A DNA stretch of 64,000 nt from NCBI RefSeq assembly GCF_014596525.1, contig NZ_MSJP01000110.1:62001-126000 (forward strand). Direction: 5' to 3'. How positions within the stretch are numbered: the stretch's first letter is position 1; the number at the start of each line of letters is the position of its first letter. The translations under genes were made by a program, and so were the position numbers. Below are positions 25,434 through 34,315 of the stretch, piece after piece. The notes beneath the pieces were generated by a model. It ran no database searches, was not told where the DNA came from, and was given only the letters and a program-made list of their open reading frames with translations. This stretch comes from Streptomyces sp. CBMA291. Lineage in GTDB: Bacteria > Actinomycetota > Actinomycetes > Streptomycetales > Streptomycetaceae.

Positions 25434-25685
25434 ATGGTGCGCACACCCCTGACCCCCGAAGAGCGCGAACGCGGCGAACGGCTCGGCCTCCTCCTGCGCG
25501 AATCGCGCGGCGAGCGGTCCATGGCCGAGATCGCCGCCGCCGCCGGACTCTCCGCCGAGACCCTCCGCAAGATCGAGACCGGCCGGGCCCCCACCCCCGC
25601 CTTCTTCACCGTCGCGGCCCTCGCCGGAGTCCTCGATCTCTCGATGGACGAACTGATCACCCGCTGCGCGCCCGCCCCCGTCTGA
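25434..25685 (+). CDS. Small XRE-type HTH regulator
   Basis: An 83-residue DNA-binding protein, essentially one helix-turn-helix domain: RLGLLLRESRGERSMAEIAAAAGLSAETLRKIETGR is contiguous HTH_3 (first helix, turn, recognition helix), followed by FFTVAALAGVLDLSMDELI. It has no effector domain. It is divergent from map with a 10-bp palindrome between the genes and probably controls both. XRE-map pairing recurs in actinomycetes. The start is the first ATG, with a -10 box but no ribosome-binding site. Confidence 0.88.
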   Translation: MVRTPLTPEERERGERLGLLLRESRGERSMAEIAAAAGLSAETLRKIETGRAPTPAFFTVAALAGVLDLSMDELITRCAPAPV

Positions 25686-25802
25686 GCGGTCCGCCGCTAC
25701 CCGGCGGTGACGCGCTCCCGCCGCCCGCGACGGGGACCCGCCCCGCAACCCGGTGGCCTACTCCCGGATGCGCCGCGTCGGGGGCTCGGCGAGCGTGAAG
25801 AC

Positions 25803-27026
25803 GTGCACCGTCGACAGAAGACCCTCCTCGCCGTGCTCCTCGGCCCCGCGCTTCTGCTCGGGAGCGCCTGCGGGGCCGGAAACAGCGGCACCGGGACCGG
25901 TGCCGGAGCCGTGCCCCCGGGTGTCGCGCCCGAGCACTTCCGGCACCCCGGCGTCGTCGTCGGCGGCGCCCAGCTGGCCGCGGTACGCCGCCATGTCGCC
26001 GCGGGGGAGGAGCCCTGGGCCTCCGCCTACCGGGCGATGATCCGCAGCCCGTACGCCTCGCTCTCCTACACGCCCCACCCCGCCAAGGTCGTCGCCTGCG
26101 CCTCCAACGCCGGTACGGACGCCTGCGTCGCCGAGCGCGAGGACGCCATCGCCGCCTACACCCACGCCCTCGCGTGGTCGGTGTCCGGCGAGACCGCGCA
26201 CGCCGCCAAGGCGGTCGAGATCATGGACGCCTGGTCGGAGACGGTGAAGGAGCACACCCGCGACGACGCCGACCTCCAGACCGCCTGGTCGGGCTCCTCC
26301 TGGGCGCGCGCCGCCGAGATCGTGCACTCCGGCTACCCGGCGTGGGGCGGCCCCGCCGTCCAGCGGTTCAAGTGGATGCTCCGCAAGGCCTACCTCCCCG
26401 ACGTCACCGCCGCCGTGCCCGACTACAACGGCAACTGGGAGCTGGCGATGACCGACGCAGCCATCGGCATGGCGGTCTTCCTGGAGGACCGCACAGTCTT
26501 CGAGCAGGCGGTACGGCGCTACCGCGCCCGGGTCCCCGCCTACTTCTACCTCTCCTCCGACGGCGCCCGGCCCAAGCCCCCGCCCGGCGGCACCATCGAC
26601 ACCCCCGACGAACTGGCCACCTACTGGTTCGGGCAGCGCACGTACGCCGACGGTCTCGGCCAGGAGACCTGCCGCAACTTCATGCACATCGGCTACTCGC
26701 TCGCGGCCACCGCCCACATCGCCGAGACCGCCTGGCACCAGGGACTCGACCTCTACCGCGAACAGGCCGACCGGCTCCGCGCGGCCCTGGAGTTCCACGC
26801 CCGATACCAGCTGGGCGCGACCGCCCCGAAGTGGCTGTGCGGCGGCAAGGTCGAGCGGACCATGGGCCCGGACGTCGAGGTCGCCCTCAACCACCTCGAA
26901 GGACGCATGGGCCTGAAGCTCCCGCAGACCGGGAAACTGGCGGCGAGTCAGCGCCCCGGCGGCACGGACGACCTCTTCGTGGCCTGGGAGACCCTGACCC
27001 ACGCCCGTAATCCGACCCCTGCGTGA
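25803..27026 (+). CDS. Alginate-lyase-fold lipoprotein (polysaccharide lyase-like)
   Basis: A surface lipoprotein of about 407 residues. The GTG at 25803 was chosen because the next residues form a lipoprotein signal (LLAVLLGPALLLGSAC, lipobox LGSAC); the earlier ATG at 25707 would add an arginine/proline-rich stretch with no signal. The mature part is an alpha/alpha-toroid of the alginate-lyase family: ALAWSVSGETAHAAKAVEIMDAW, SGSSWARAAEIV, YNGNWELAMTDAAIGMAVF (Asn/His region of the active site), CRNFMHIGYSLAATAHIAETAW. The real substrate may be another uronate polymer. No transporter or sugar gene is adjacent. Confidence 0.82.
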   Translation: MHRRQKTLLAVLLGPALLLGSACGAGNSGTGTGAGAVPPGVAPEHFRHPGVVVGGAQLAAVRRHVAAGEEPWASAYRAMIRSPYASLSYTPHPAKVVACASNAGTDACVAEREDAIAAYTHALAWSVSGETAHAAKAVEIMDAWSETVKEHTRDDADLQTAWSGSSWARAAEIVHSGYPAWGGPAVQRFKWMLRKAYLPDVTAAVPDYNGNWELAMTDAAIGMAVFLEDRTVFEQAVRRYRARVPAYFYLSSDGARPKPPPGGTIDTPDELATYWFGQRTYADGLGQETCRNFMHIGYSLAATAHIAETAWHQGLDLYREQADRLRAALEFHARYQLGATAPKWLCGGKVERTMGPDVEVALNHLEGRMGLKLPQTGKLAASQRPGGTDDLFVAWETLTHARNPTPA

Positions 27027-27140
27027 AAGACCGTTCGTGTCGGTGCGAGACCGGTATGGACCACTCGGGTATGAAACTTGATCGACCCGGCTGCATCACG
27101 GCGGCGGTCTTGCTCCGGGGTGTGACGGGGCTTACGTTCT

Positions 27141-27172
27141 CCTCCTACGTACCGCGTCTACGTGCGTAGAGG
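27141..27172 (+). promoter_or_regulatory. Possible dyad operator before the pyrimidine-degradation operon
   Basis: CCTCCTACG (27141-27149) is mirrored, with one bulged base, by CGTAGAGG (27165-27172), 31 bp before the first gene start. It is a candidate operator or leader hairpin; the regulator is unknown. Confidence 0.3.
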
Positions 27173-27202
27173 CTCTCTGACGCCGTGCCGAAGGAGCAGC
27201 TC

Positions 27203-28045
27203 ATGAGCGATGTCGTACGCGCCGCGCTCGTCCAGGCCAGCTGGACGGGCGACACCGAATCCATGATCGCCAAACACGAGGAGCACGCCCGGGAGGCCGC
27301 CCGGCAGGGCGCCCGGGTGATCGGCTTCCAGGAGATGTTCAACGCCCCGTACTTCTGCCAGGTCCAGGACGCCGAGCACTACCGCTGGGCCGAGCCGGTC
27401 CCGGACGGCCCGACCGTCCGCCGCATGCGGGACCTCGCCCGGGAGACCGGCATGGTGATCGTGGTCCCGGTCTTCGAAGTCGAGGGCGAGGGCTTCTACT
27501 ACAACACCGCCGCCGTGATCGACGCCGACGGCAGCTATCTCGGCAAGTACCGCAAGCACCACATCCCGCAGGTCGAGGGCTTCTGGGAGAAGTACTACTT
27601 CCGCCCCGGCAACGCCGGCTGGCCGGTCTTCGACACCGCCGTCGGCCGCATCGGCGTCTACATCTGCTACGACCGGCACTTCCCCGAAGGCTGGCGCGAA
27701 CTCGGCCTCAACGGAGCCCAGTTGGTCTACAACCCGTCGGCCACCCACCGGGGCCTCTCCGCCCACCTCTGGCAGCTGGAACAGCCCGCCGCCGCCGTCG
27801 CCAACGAGTACTTCGTCGCCGCCATCAACCGCGTCGGCGTCGAGGAGTACGGCGACAACGACTTCTACGGCACGAGCTACTTCGTCGACCCGCGCGGGCA
27901 GTTCGTCGGCGACGTCGCATCCGACAAGAGCGAGGAACTCGTCGTCCGCGACCTCGACTTCGGACTGATCGCCCAGGTCCGGCAGCAGTGGGCCTTCTAC
28001 CGGGACCGACGCCCCGACGCCTACGAGGGGACGGTGCGCCCGTGA
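27203..28045 (+). CDS. Nitrilase-superfamily amidohydrolase, beta-ureidopropionase-like
   Basis: A 280-residue cytoplasmic carbon-nitrogen hydrolase expected to split N-carbamoyl-beta-amino acids into beta-amino acid, CO2 and ammonia. Catalytic triad: Glu in GFQEMFNAPYF, Lys in GKYRKHHIPQVEGFWEKYYF, Cys in GVYICYDRHFPEGWRELG. The motifs fit beta-ureidopropionase or N-carbamoylputrescine amidase; the hydantoinase and aminotransferase next door favour the first. ATG 27203 has AAGGAG 6 bp upstream; an earlier GTG at 27185 would place that site inside the gene. The stop overlaps the aminotransferase start by four bases (GTGA). Confidence 0.9.
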   Translation: MSDVVRAALVQASWTGDTESMIAKHEEHAREAARQGARVIGFQEMFNAPYFCQVQDAEHYRWAEPVPDGPTVRRMRDLARETGMVIVVPVFEVEGEGFYYNTAAVIDADGSYLGKYRKHHIPQVEGFWEKYYFRPGNAGWPVFDTAVGRIGVYICYDRHFPEGWRELGLNGAQLVYNPSATHRGLSAHLWQLEQPAAAVANEYFVAAINRVGVEEYGDNDFYGTSYFVDPRGQFVGDVASDKSEELVVRDLDFGLIAQVRQQWAFYRDRRPDAYEGTVRP

Positions 28046-29322
28046 AGAGCCTGCACGAGCGGCACCGGGCCGTCCTCCCCGACTGGCTCGCCCTCTACTA
28101 CCGCGACCCCCTGGAGATCACCCACGGCGAGGGCCGGCACGTCTGGGATGCCGACGGACGCAAGTACCTCGACTTCTTCGGCGGCATCCTCACCACCATG
28201 ACCGCCCACGCCCTGCCCGAGGTCACCAAGGCCGTCGCCGAGCAGGCCGGACGCATCATCCACTCCTCCACGCTCTATCTCGACCGGCCCATGGTGGAAC
28301 TCGCCGAGCGGATCGCCGGGCTCTCCGGCATCCCCGACGCCCGGGTCTTCTTCACCACCTCCGGCACCGAGGCCAACGACACGGCGCTCCTCCTCGCCAC
28401 CGCCCACCGCCGCTCGAACCAGATCCTGGCGATGCGCAACAGCTACCACGGCCGCTCCTTCTCCACCGTCGGCATCACGGGCAACCGCGCCTGGTCGCCC
28501 ACCGGCCTCTCCCCGCTCCAGACCCTGTACGTGCACGGCGGCGTCCGCACCCGGGGGCCGTACGCCGGCCTCGACGACGAGCGGTTCATCGAGGCGTGCG
28601 TCGCCGACCTCGAAGACCTCCTCGGGCACACCCGGGACGTCGCCGCGCTCATCGCCGAACCCGTCCAGGGCGTCGGCGGCTTCACCTCCCCGCCCGACGG
28701 CCTCTACGCCGCCTTCCGCCGGGTCCTCGACCGGCACGGCATCCTGTGGATCTCCGACGAGGTGCAGACCGCCTGGGGCCGCACCGGAGACAACTTCTGG
28801 GGCTGGCAGGCACACGGCCAGGCGGGACCGCCCGACATCCTCACCTTCGCCAAGGGCATCGGCAACGGCATGTCCATCGGCGGAGTCGTCGCCCGCGCCG
28901 AGATCATGAACGGCATCGACGCGAACTCCATCTCCACCTTCGGCGGTTCGCCGATCACCATGGCCGCGGGCCTCGCCAACCTCGCGTACCTCCTGGACCA
29001 CGACCTCCAGGGCAACGCGCGCCGGGTCGGCGGTCTGCTCATCGAGCGGATCAGGGCGGTCTGCGCGGGAGTCGAGGCGGTACGGGAGGTCCGCGGCCGG
29101 GGCCTCATGATCGGCATCGAGCTGACCGAGCCGGGCACCGACCGCGCCCACCCGGAAGCGGCCACCGCCGTTCTGGAGGCGGCCCGCGAGAACGGCCTGC
29201 TCATCGGCAAGGGCGGCGGCCACGACACCAGCACCCTGCGGATCGCCCCGCCGCTCTCGCTGACCGTCGCGGAGGCCGAGGAAGGCGCGGCAGCGCTGGA
29301 GAGCGCGCTGAGGAGCCTGTAG
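28042..29322 (+). CDS. Class III PLP-dependent aminotransferase (beta-alanine type)
   Basis: A 426-residue omega-aminotransferase expected to move the amino group of beta-alanine or 3-aminoisobutyrate to pyruvate or glyoxylate, giving a semialdehyde. Motifs: YLDFFGGILTTMTAHALPEV, FTTSGTEANDTALLLATAHR (phosphate-binding), NSYHGRS, the PLP Asp in ILWISDEVQTAWGRTG, and the Schiff-base Lys in ILTFAKGIGNG. It resembles the AGXT2 group. GTG start with four-base overlap to the amidohydrolase, so the two are translated together. A hairpin follows before the hydantoinase gene. Substrate is inferred from context. Confidence 0.9.
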   Translation: MKSLHERHRAVLPDWLALYYRDPLEITHGEGRHVWDADGRKYLDFFGGILTTMTAHALPEVTKAVAEQAGRIIHSSTLYLDRPMVELAERIAGLSGIPDARVFFTTSGTEANDTALLLATAHRRSNQILAMRNSYHGRSFSTVGITGNRAWSPTGLSPLQTLYVHGGVRTRGPYAGLDDERFIEACVADLEDLLGHTRDVAALIAEPVQGVGGFTSPPDGLYAAFRRVLDRHGILWISDEVQTAWGRTGDNFWGWQAHGQAGPPDILTFAKGIGNGMSIGGVVARAEIMNGIDANSISTFGGSPITMAAGLANLAYLLDHDLQGNARRVGGLLIERIRAVCAGVEAVREVRGRGLMIGIELTEPGTDRAHPEAATAVLEAARENGLLIGKGGGHDTSTLRIAPPLSLTVAEAEEGAAALESALRSL

Positions 29323-29334
29323 TTCCCGGGGGCG

Positions 29335-29375
29335 ACGCCCGGCAGCCCGGCCGGACCGGCCGTCCCGCCGGGCGT
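29335..29375 (+). terminator. Compound hairpin between aminotransferase and hydantoinase genes
   Basis: An outer 9-bp stem ACGCCCGGC/GCCGGGCGT (29335-29343 with 29367-29375) encloses an inner CGGCCG-GAC-CGGCCG stem (29348-29362). It may terminate, attenuate or stabilise; the hydantoinase gene starts 102 bp further on. The rest of the 155-bp gap is GC-rich without a gene. Confidence 0.55.
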
Positions 29376-29477
29376 CCCTCCCCGCGCCCGGGAGCCCGGC
29401 GCCGCCCCTGTGGCCGCCCCGCCCCGGCGCCGGACCGCCCCCGTAGTCGTACCGCCGCAACGAGCAGGGAGACTCCC

Positions 29478-30881
29478 GTGAGCACCCGTACCGTCATCCG
29501 GGGCGGCCTCGTCGTCACCGCCGCCGATGAACTCCACGCCGACGTGCTGATCGAGGACGGCCGGGTGGTCGCCCTCGCGGCCACCGGATCGGACGCGGCG
29601 GCGAGCTGGACCGCCGCGCGCGTCCTGGACGCCACCGACCGCTACGTGCTGCCCGGCGGCGTCGACGCCCACACCCACATGGAATTGCCCTTCGGCGGCA
29701 CGTCCGCCTCGGACACCTTCGAGACGGGGACGCGGGCGGCGGCGTGGGGCGGGACGACCACGATCGTCGACTTCGCCGTCCAGAGCGTCGGGCGGAGCCT
29801 GCGCGAAGGGCTCGACACCTGGTACGCCAAGGCCGACGGCAACTGCGCGATCGACTACGCCTTTCACATGATCATGTCGGATGTGAACGCGTCGACGCTC
29901 AAGGAGATCCCCCGGCTCGTCGAACACGGCGTGACCTCGTTCAAGCTGTTCATGGCCTATCCGGGGGTCTTCTACTCGGACGACGGGCAGATCCTGCGGG
30001 CCATGCAGGTGGCCGGGGACACGGGCGGGCTGATCATGATGCACGCGGAGAACGGCATCGCGATCGACGTCCTGGTCGAACAGGCCCTCGCCCGGGGCGA
30101 GACCGACCCGCGCTTCCACGGGGAGGTCCGCAAGGCACTTCTGGAGGCGGAGGCCACGCACCGGGCGATCCAGCTGGCCCGGGTCGCGGGCTCCCCGCTG
30201 TACATCGTGCACGTGTCGGCGGCGGAGGCGCTCGCGGAGATCGCCGCCGCCCGGGACAAGGGCCTCCCGGTCTTCGGCGAGACCTGCCCGCAGTACCTCT
30301 TCCTCTCCACCGACAACCTGGCGGAGCCGGGCTTCGAGGGCGCGAAGTACGTGTGCAGTACGCCCCTGAGGCCGAAGGAGCACCAGGCGGCGCTGTGGCG
30401 GGGCCTGCGGACCGACGATCTCCAGGTGGTCTCCACCGACCACTGCCCGTTCTGCTTCACGGGCCAGAAGGACCTCGGCCTCGGCGACTTCTCGAAGATC
30501 CCGAACGGCCTGCCGGGGGTGGAGAACCGCATGGACCTCCTTCACCAGGCGGTGGTGGACGGGCACATCTCCCGGCGCCGCTGGATCGAGATCGCCTGCG
30601 CCGCCCCGGCCCGCATGTTCGGCCTCTACCCGCAGAAGGGCACGATCGCGCCCGGCGCGGACGCGGACGTGGTCGTCTACGACCCGCACGCCACCCAGGT
30701 GTTGTCGGCGCAGACCCACCACATGAACGTCGACTACTCGGCGTACGAGGGGAAGACGGTCACCGGACGCGTCGAGACGGTCCTCTCGCGCGGCGAACTC
30801 GTCGTCGACCGGCGGGCGTACGTGGGCCGGGCCGGCCACGGCACCTTCGTACCGCGCGCCACCTGCCAGTACCCGACCTAG
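29478..30881 (+). CDS. hydA: Dihydropyrimidinase / D-hydantoinase
   Basis: A 467-residue cyclic amidohydrolase opening dihydrouracil or hydantoin rings to N-carbamoyl amino acids. It has a binuclear metal site: HxH in GVDAHTHMELPFGG, carboxylated Lys in TSFKLFMAYPG, His in LIMMHAENG and YIVHVSAAEAL, Asp in VSTDHCPFCF. The substrate-gating region KIPNGLPGVENRMDLLH is also typical. GTG start with AGGGAG about 8 bp upstream. With the upstream amidohydrolase and aminotransferase it forms the second to fourth steps of reductive pyrimidine breakdown. No dihydropyrimidine dehydrogenase is present; the next gene is a luciferase-like oxidoreductase. Confidence 0.94.
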   Translation: MSTRTVIRGGLVVTAADELHADVLIEDGRVVALAATGSDAAASWTAARVLDATDRYVLPGGVDAHTHMELPFGGTSASDTFETGTRAAAWGGTTTIVDFAVQSVGRSLREGLDTWYAKADGNCAIDYAFHMIMSDVNASTLKEIPRLVEHGVTSFKLFMAYPGVFYSDDGQILRAMQVAGDTGGLIMMHAENGIAIDVLVEQALARGETDPRFHGEVRKALLEAEATHRAIQLARVAGSPLYIVHVSAAEALAEIAAARDKGLPVFGETCPQYLFLSTDNLAEPGFEGAKYVCSTPLRPKEHQAALWRGLRTDDLQVVSTDHCPFCFTGQKDLGLGDFSKIPNGLPGVENRMDLLHQAVVDGHISRRRWIEIACAAPARMFGLYPQKGTIAPGADADVVVYDPHATQVLSAQTHHMNVDYSAYEGKTVTGRVETVLSRGELVVDRRAYVGRAGHGTFVPRATCQYPT

Positions 30882-30891
30882 GAGAACGACG

Positions 30892-31911
30892 TTGGACTTC
30901 GGAATCGTCCTACAGACCGACCCGCCCGCCTCGCAGGTCGTCGGCCTGATGCGCCGGGCGGAGCGCAACGGCTTCCGCTACGGCTGGACCTTCGACTCTG
31001 CCGTGCTCTGGCAAGAGCCCTTCGTCATCCACAGCCGGATCCTGGAGCACACCGGCAAGCTCCACGTGGGGCCGATGGTGACGAACCCGGGCACGCGTAC
31101 GTGGGAGGTGACGGCGTCCACCTTCGCCACCCTCAACGACATGTACGGCAACCGGACCGTCTGCGGCATCGGGCGCGGCGACTCCGCGATGCGGGTCGTG
31201 GGCCGCGCACCGAACACCCTGGCCCGGCTCGGCGAGGCCATCGACGTCATCCGCGACCTGGCGGAGGGCCGGGAAGCCGTGGTCGACGGCACCCCGATCC
31301 GGCTCCCCTGGGTACGGAACGGGAAACTGCCGGTGTGGATGGCGGCGTACGGCCCCAAGGCCCTGGCGCTGGCCGGGAAGAAGGCGGACGGCTTCATCCT
31401 CCAACTGGCCGACCCGTTCCTGACGGAATGGATGGTGAAGGCGGTCCGGCAGGCGGCCGCCGACGCGGGCCGCGACCCCGACGAGGTGACCATCTGCGTC
31501 GCCGCCCCCGCGTACGTGACGGCCGACGACTCGCCCGAGGCCCTGGCGCACGCCCGTGAGCAGTGCCGCTGGTTCGGCGGCATGGTCGGCAACCACGTGG
31601 CCGACCTGGTCGCCCGCTACGGCGAGCACTCCGGCATGGTTCCCGAGGAACTGACGGAGTACATCAAGAACCGGCACGGCTACGACTACTCCCACCACGG
31701 CCGCACCGACAACCCCGACACCGCCTTCGTCCCCGACGAGATCGTCGACCGCTTCTGCCTCCTGGGCCCCGCCGAGGCCCACATCGGGAAACTGCGGCGG
31801 CTGGCCGGACTCGGAGTGGACCAGTTCGCGGTCTACGCCATGCACGACGACAGGGAGGGGACGATCGACGGGTACGGCAAGGACGTCATCGCGGCGCTCG
31901 GCGGAACCTGA
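30892..31911 (+). CDS. Luciferase-like (LLM class) F420/flavin-dependent oxidoreductase
   Basis: A 339-residue TIM-barrel oxidoreductase of the bacterial luciferase/F420 superfamily, resembling the TIGR03842 group. Motifs: MDFGIVLQTDPPASQVVGLM, GWTFDSAVLWQEPF, GPMVTNPGTRTWEVTASTFA, YGNRTVCGIGRGDSAMRVVG, PVWMAAYGPKALALAGKKADG and LAGLGVDQFAVYAMHDD. TTG start with GGAGA 6-7 bp upstream, 10 bp after the hydantoinase stop, so certainly co-transcribed. Because the operon has no classical dihydropyrimidine dehydrogenase, this enzyme is the natural candidate for the missing pyrimidine ring step, either reduction with F420H2 or an oxygenase step like RutA. Cofactor and reaction are not proven by sequence. 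Confidence 0.9.
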   Translation: MDFGIVLQTDPPASQVVGLMRRAERNGFRYGWTFDSAVLWQEPFVIHSRILEHTGKLHVGPMVTNPGTRTWEVTASTFATLNDMYGNRTVCGIGRGDSAMRVVGRAPNTLARLGEAIDVIRDLAEGREAVVDGTPIRLPWVRNGKLPVWMAAYGPKALALAGKKADGFILQLADPFLTEWMVKAVRQAAADAGRDPDEVTICVAAPAYVTADDSPEALAHAREQCRWFGGMVGNHVADLVARYGEHSGMVPEELTEYIKNRHGYDYSHHGRTDNPDTAFVPDEIVDRFCLLGPAEAHIGKLRRLAGLGVDQFAVYAMHDDREGTIDGYGKDVIAALGGT

Positions 31912-32104
31912 CAGGCTGACGACCCGAAGGGCCGCGCCTGGGGCCGGACGGCGGGGCTCACTTCCCGCTTCGGCGACCCACGGACATCGTGGTGGGCTCC
32001 GTCGACGGGGTGGACCCGCCAATGGGGCGCGGCCGTATGCCGGGCCGCTCCGTGCGAACTACCATGACCGGGTTCCGTCCGGGTACTGGTGAAGGAGGCG
32101 CCTC

Positions 32105-32968
32105 GTGTCAACTCCCGCAGCGGGCCCTGAACTCGGTGCGTTCCTCCGGGCCCACCGAGCCCTGCTCAAGCCCGAGGACGTCGGCCTGCCCGCCACGTCC
32201 CGCCGTCGGACCCCCGGCCTGCGCCGTGAGGAGGTCGCCTCCCTCTCCGGTGTCAGCATCGCCTGGTACACATGGCTGGAGCAGGGACGGGTCACCGCCT
32301 CGCGGCAGGTGCTCGAGTCCGTCGGCCGTGTGCTGCGGCTCGACGACGCGGAAGTGCGCCACGTCCTGCGGCTGGCCGGCTACTACGAGCCCGAGGCGAG
32401 CATGGCGAGGAAGTCGGTGAGCGACTCCCTCCAGCCCGTCCTGGACTCCTGGCCGACGAGCCCGGCCGTCCTGCTCGACCGGAACTTCGACCTCGTCGCG
32501 TGGAACGCGGCCTGGTCGGCGGTATGGGGCGAGCCCTCGGCCGTGCCGGCCGACCGGCGCAACCTTATGTGGTTCATGGCGGCCGACGAGCATCTGCGCG
32601 GTATCCTGCCGGACGCCGACTGGGAACCCCTCGCCATGAGTGTCTTCCAGCACTTCCGTGCCGAGGCCGGTCTCCACCCGAGGGACGCGCGCGTCGCCGA
32701 GCTGTACCGCAGGCTCGCTGCCGACGCACCCGAGCTGAGTCACTGGTGGAGCTGCCACTCCGTGGGCGAACTCACCACCAGGGTCGTCACCGTCACCCCT
32801 GCGGGCAGCGGGCCGCTCCGGATGGCGTTGTCCTCCCTGCGCCCGGTCGACGCCCCGGGCTCCCTGATCCTGCTGTTCACCCTGCGGAGCAAGGAGGACC
32901 GTGCCATCCTCGCGGACCTCGTCGACCGGCCGCTGCGGTGCGTCGCCCCGGCACGGGAAGCAGGCTGA
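32105..32968 (+). CDS. HTH regulator with MmyB-like ligand-binding domain
   Basis: A 287-residue transcription factor. N-terminal XRE helix-turn-helix with the family hallmark RRRTPGLRREEVASLSGVSIAWYTWLEQGR (read as two adjoining segments), then a C-terminal MmyB-like domain (PAVLLDRNFDLVAWNAAWSAVWG, NLMWFMAADEHLRGILPDADW, LSHWWSCHSVGE). Such regulators often control adjacent oxidoreductase or transporter genes, and the C-terminal domain may bind a fatty-acid-like ligand. GTG start with GGAGG 7 bp upstream. It is convergent with an MFS exporter. The 193-bp gap before it contains nothing clear. Confidence 0.92.
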   Translation: MSTPAAGPELGAFLRAHRALLKPEDVGLPATSRRRTPGLRREEVASLSGVSIAWYTWLEQGRVTASRQVLESVGRVLRLDDAEVRHVLRLAGYYEPEASMARKSVSDSLQPVLDSWPTSPAVLLDRNFDLVAWNAAWSAVWGEPSAVPADRRNLMWFMAADEHLRGILPDADWEPLAMSVFQHFRAEAGLHPRDARVAELYRRLAADAPELSHWWSCHSVGELTTRVVTVTPAGSGPLRMALSSLRPVDAPGSLILLFTLRSKEDRAILADLVDRPLRCVAPAREAG

Positions 32969-32990
32969 GGGCCTGGGCCCGAGAGGGATG

Positions 32991-33017
32991 GACGACCGCG
33001 CCTTCGGCCCTGTCGTC
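32991..33017. terminator. Weak hairpin between convergent regulator and MFS genes
   Basis: GACGAC (32991-32996) pairs with GTCGTC (33012-33017), enclosing a smaller GCC-TTC-GGC stem. It sits between two convergent stop codons. Confidence 0.35.
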
Positions 33018-33070
33018 GGGGTGGGGGATCACTCATCGGGCCGCGTGGTGAGCGCGGGCCCCGGACGAGT

Positions 33071-34315
33071 TCAGGACCGCTCCGCGCTCATCGGGTCGGT
33101 GCTCGGCACGGGCTCGGCGCCGCGGCGCAGCTGCGCGTTGACCCTCACACCACCGAACGCCGCGACCAAGGCCAGCGCGACACCGATCACCGCGGTGCCC
33201 AGCGTCAGATCGCTGAAGAAACCGACCGCCCAGGCACCGATACCCGTACCGGCGTACAGGGTGGAGGTGAGCCACGCGCTGGACGTCGCCCGCAGTTCGG
33301 GAGTGGCGGCGCCCGCGAGCGTCTGCTGATCGGTGACGAAGCCACCACTGGCCACGAACCAGACCACAACGCCCACCAGCGCCGGGATCAGACCCGGGCC
33401 CCACACGGTCAGCGCGATGCCCACGGCCAGCAGAAGCCCCCACATGGCCAGCATGGGAAGGTCTGTACGGCCCCGGACCCTGGCCCGGTCGCCCAGACGG
33501 CCGCCGACCGTCGAGCCGACGATGCTGCCGACGCCGACAAGGACGCCGACCAGGCCGAGTGCGGTCACGGACAGATCGAAGCGCTCCGCGAGGACCACGC
33601 CCATGAACGTGTAGGCACCCAGGTTCGCGGCGTTGAAGACCGTGTTGACCAGCAGGGACTTGCGCAGCGCACCATGACCCCAGGCAGCGAACACCGCGCG
33701 GGCCCGCAGGGCACCGACCGCTTTGGCCGCGCCGGTCGGAATCTGCTGGAGCAGCATCGGGACGACCGGCAGCGTGCTGATGGCCATGGCCCAGAACGCG
33801 GCCCGCCAGTCGACCGCACCCGCGAGGAAGCTGCCCAGCGGGACGCCGAGCACCTGACCGCAGGAGAAGAACGCCATGCCGAGGCCCAGGGTTCGGCCGC
33901 GCACGGTGGCCCCGGTGGTTTCCGAGATGTGCGCCCAGATGGCCGGGCCGGTGGCGGCAGCCGCGGCCCCGGCCAGCGCACGTGATACCACCAGGAGCGC
34001 CAGACCGTCGGATAGCGCGGCGGCGATGTTCGACAGCAGGAAGAGGGCCGAGCCCACCAGCAGGGTGCGACGGCGTCCCGCACGGTCGCTCACCAGGCCG
34101 AGGAAGGGCGCGCAGACCGCGTACACCAGCACGTACGCCGTGACGGTATAGGCCGCCGCCGATTCGGAGACACCGAGGTCCGAGGAGATCGTCGGGAGCA
34201 GCGGGGACACGAGGAACGTCTCGGTTCCGAACAGGAAGAGCAGGGCGAACACGGAGGTGTAGGGGCCCCAGCGGAACCGCGCAGGGAGGGGGGATGTGGA
34301 GGGAGGAGTGCCCAT
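33071..34315 (-). CDS. MFS exporter (drug/arabinose-efflux type)
   Basis: A 414-residue inner-membrane protein with 12 predicted helices. Signature regions: FGTETFLVSPLLPTISSDLG, TAYVLVYAVCAPFLGLVSDR followed by AGRRR (MFS loop 2-3 motif), WAHISETTGATVRGRTLGLG, FSCGQVLGVPLGSFLAG and a second-half GSTVGGRLGDRARVRGR loop. It resembles AraJ/CmlR-type proton-driven efflux pumps; the exported compound is unknown. ATG 34315 was chosen since upstream in-frame codons extend into a hydrophilic stretch; AAAGG lies 11 bp upstream. Convergent with the MmyB-type regulator, which is a plausible but unproven controller. Confidence 0.9.
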   Translation of the reverse strand: MGTPPSTSPLPARFRWGPYTSVFALLFLFGTETFLVSPLLPTISSDLGVSESAAAYTVTAYVLVYAVCAPFLGLVSDRAGRRRTLLVGSALFLLSNIAAALSDGLALLVVSRALAGAAAAATGPAIWAHISETTGATVRGRTLGLGMAFFSCGQVLGVPLGSFLAGAVDWRAAFWAMAISTLPVVPMLLQQIPTGAAKAVGALRARAVFAAWGHGALRKSLLVNTVFNAANLGAYTFMGVVLAERFDLSVTALGLVGVLVGVGSIVGSTVGGRLGDRARVRGRTDLPMLAMWGLLLAVGIALTVWGPGLIPALVGVVVWFVASGGFVTDQQTLAGAATPELRATSSAWLTSTLYAGTGIGAWAVGFFSDLTLGTAVIGVALALVAAFGGVRVNAQLRRGAEPVPSTDPMSAERS

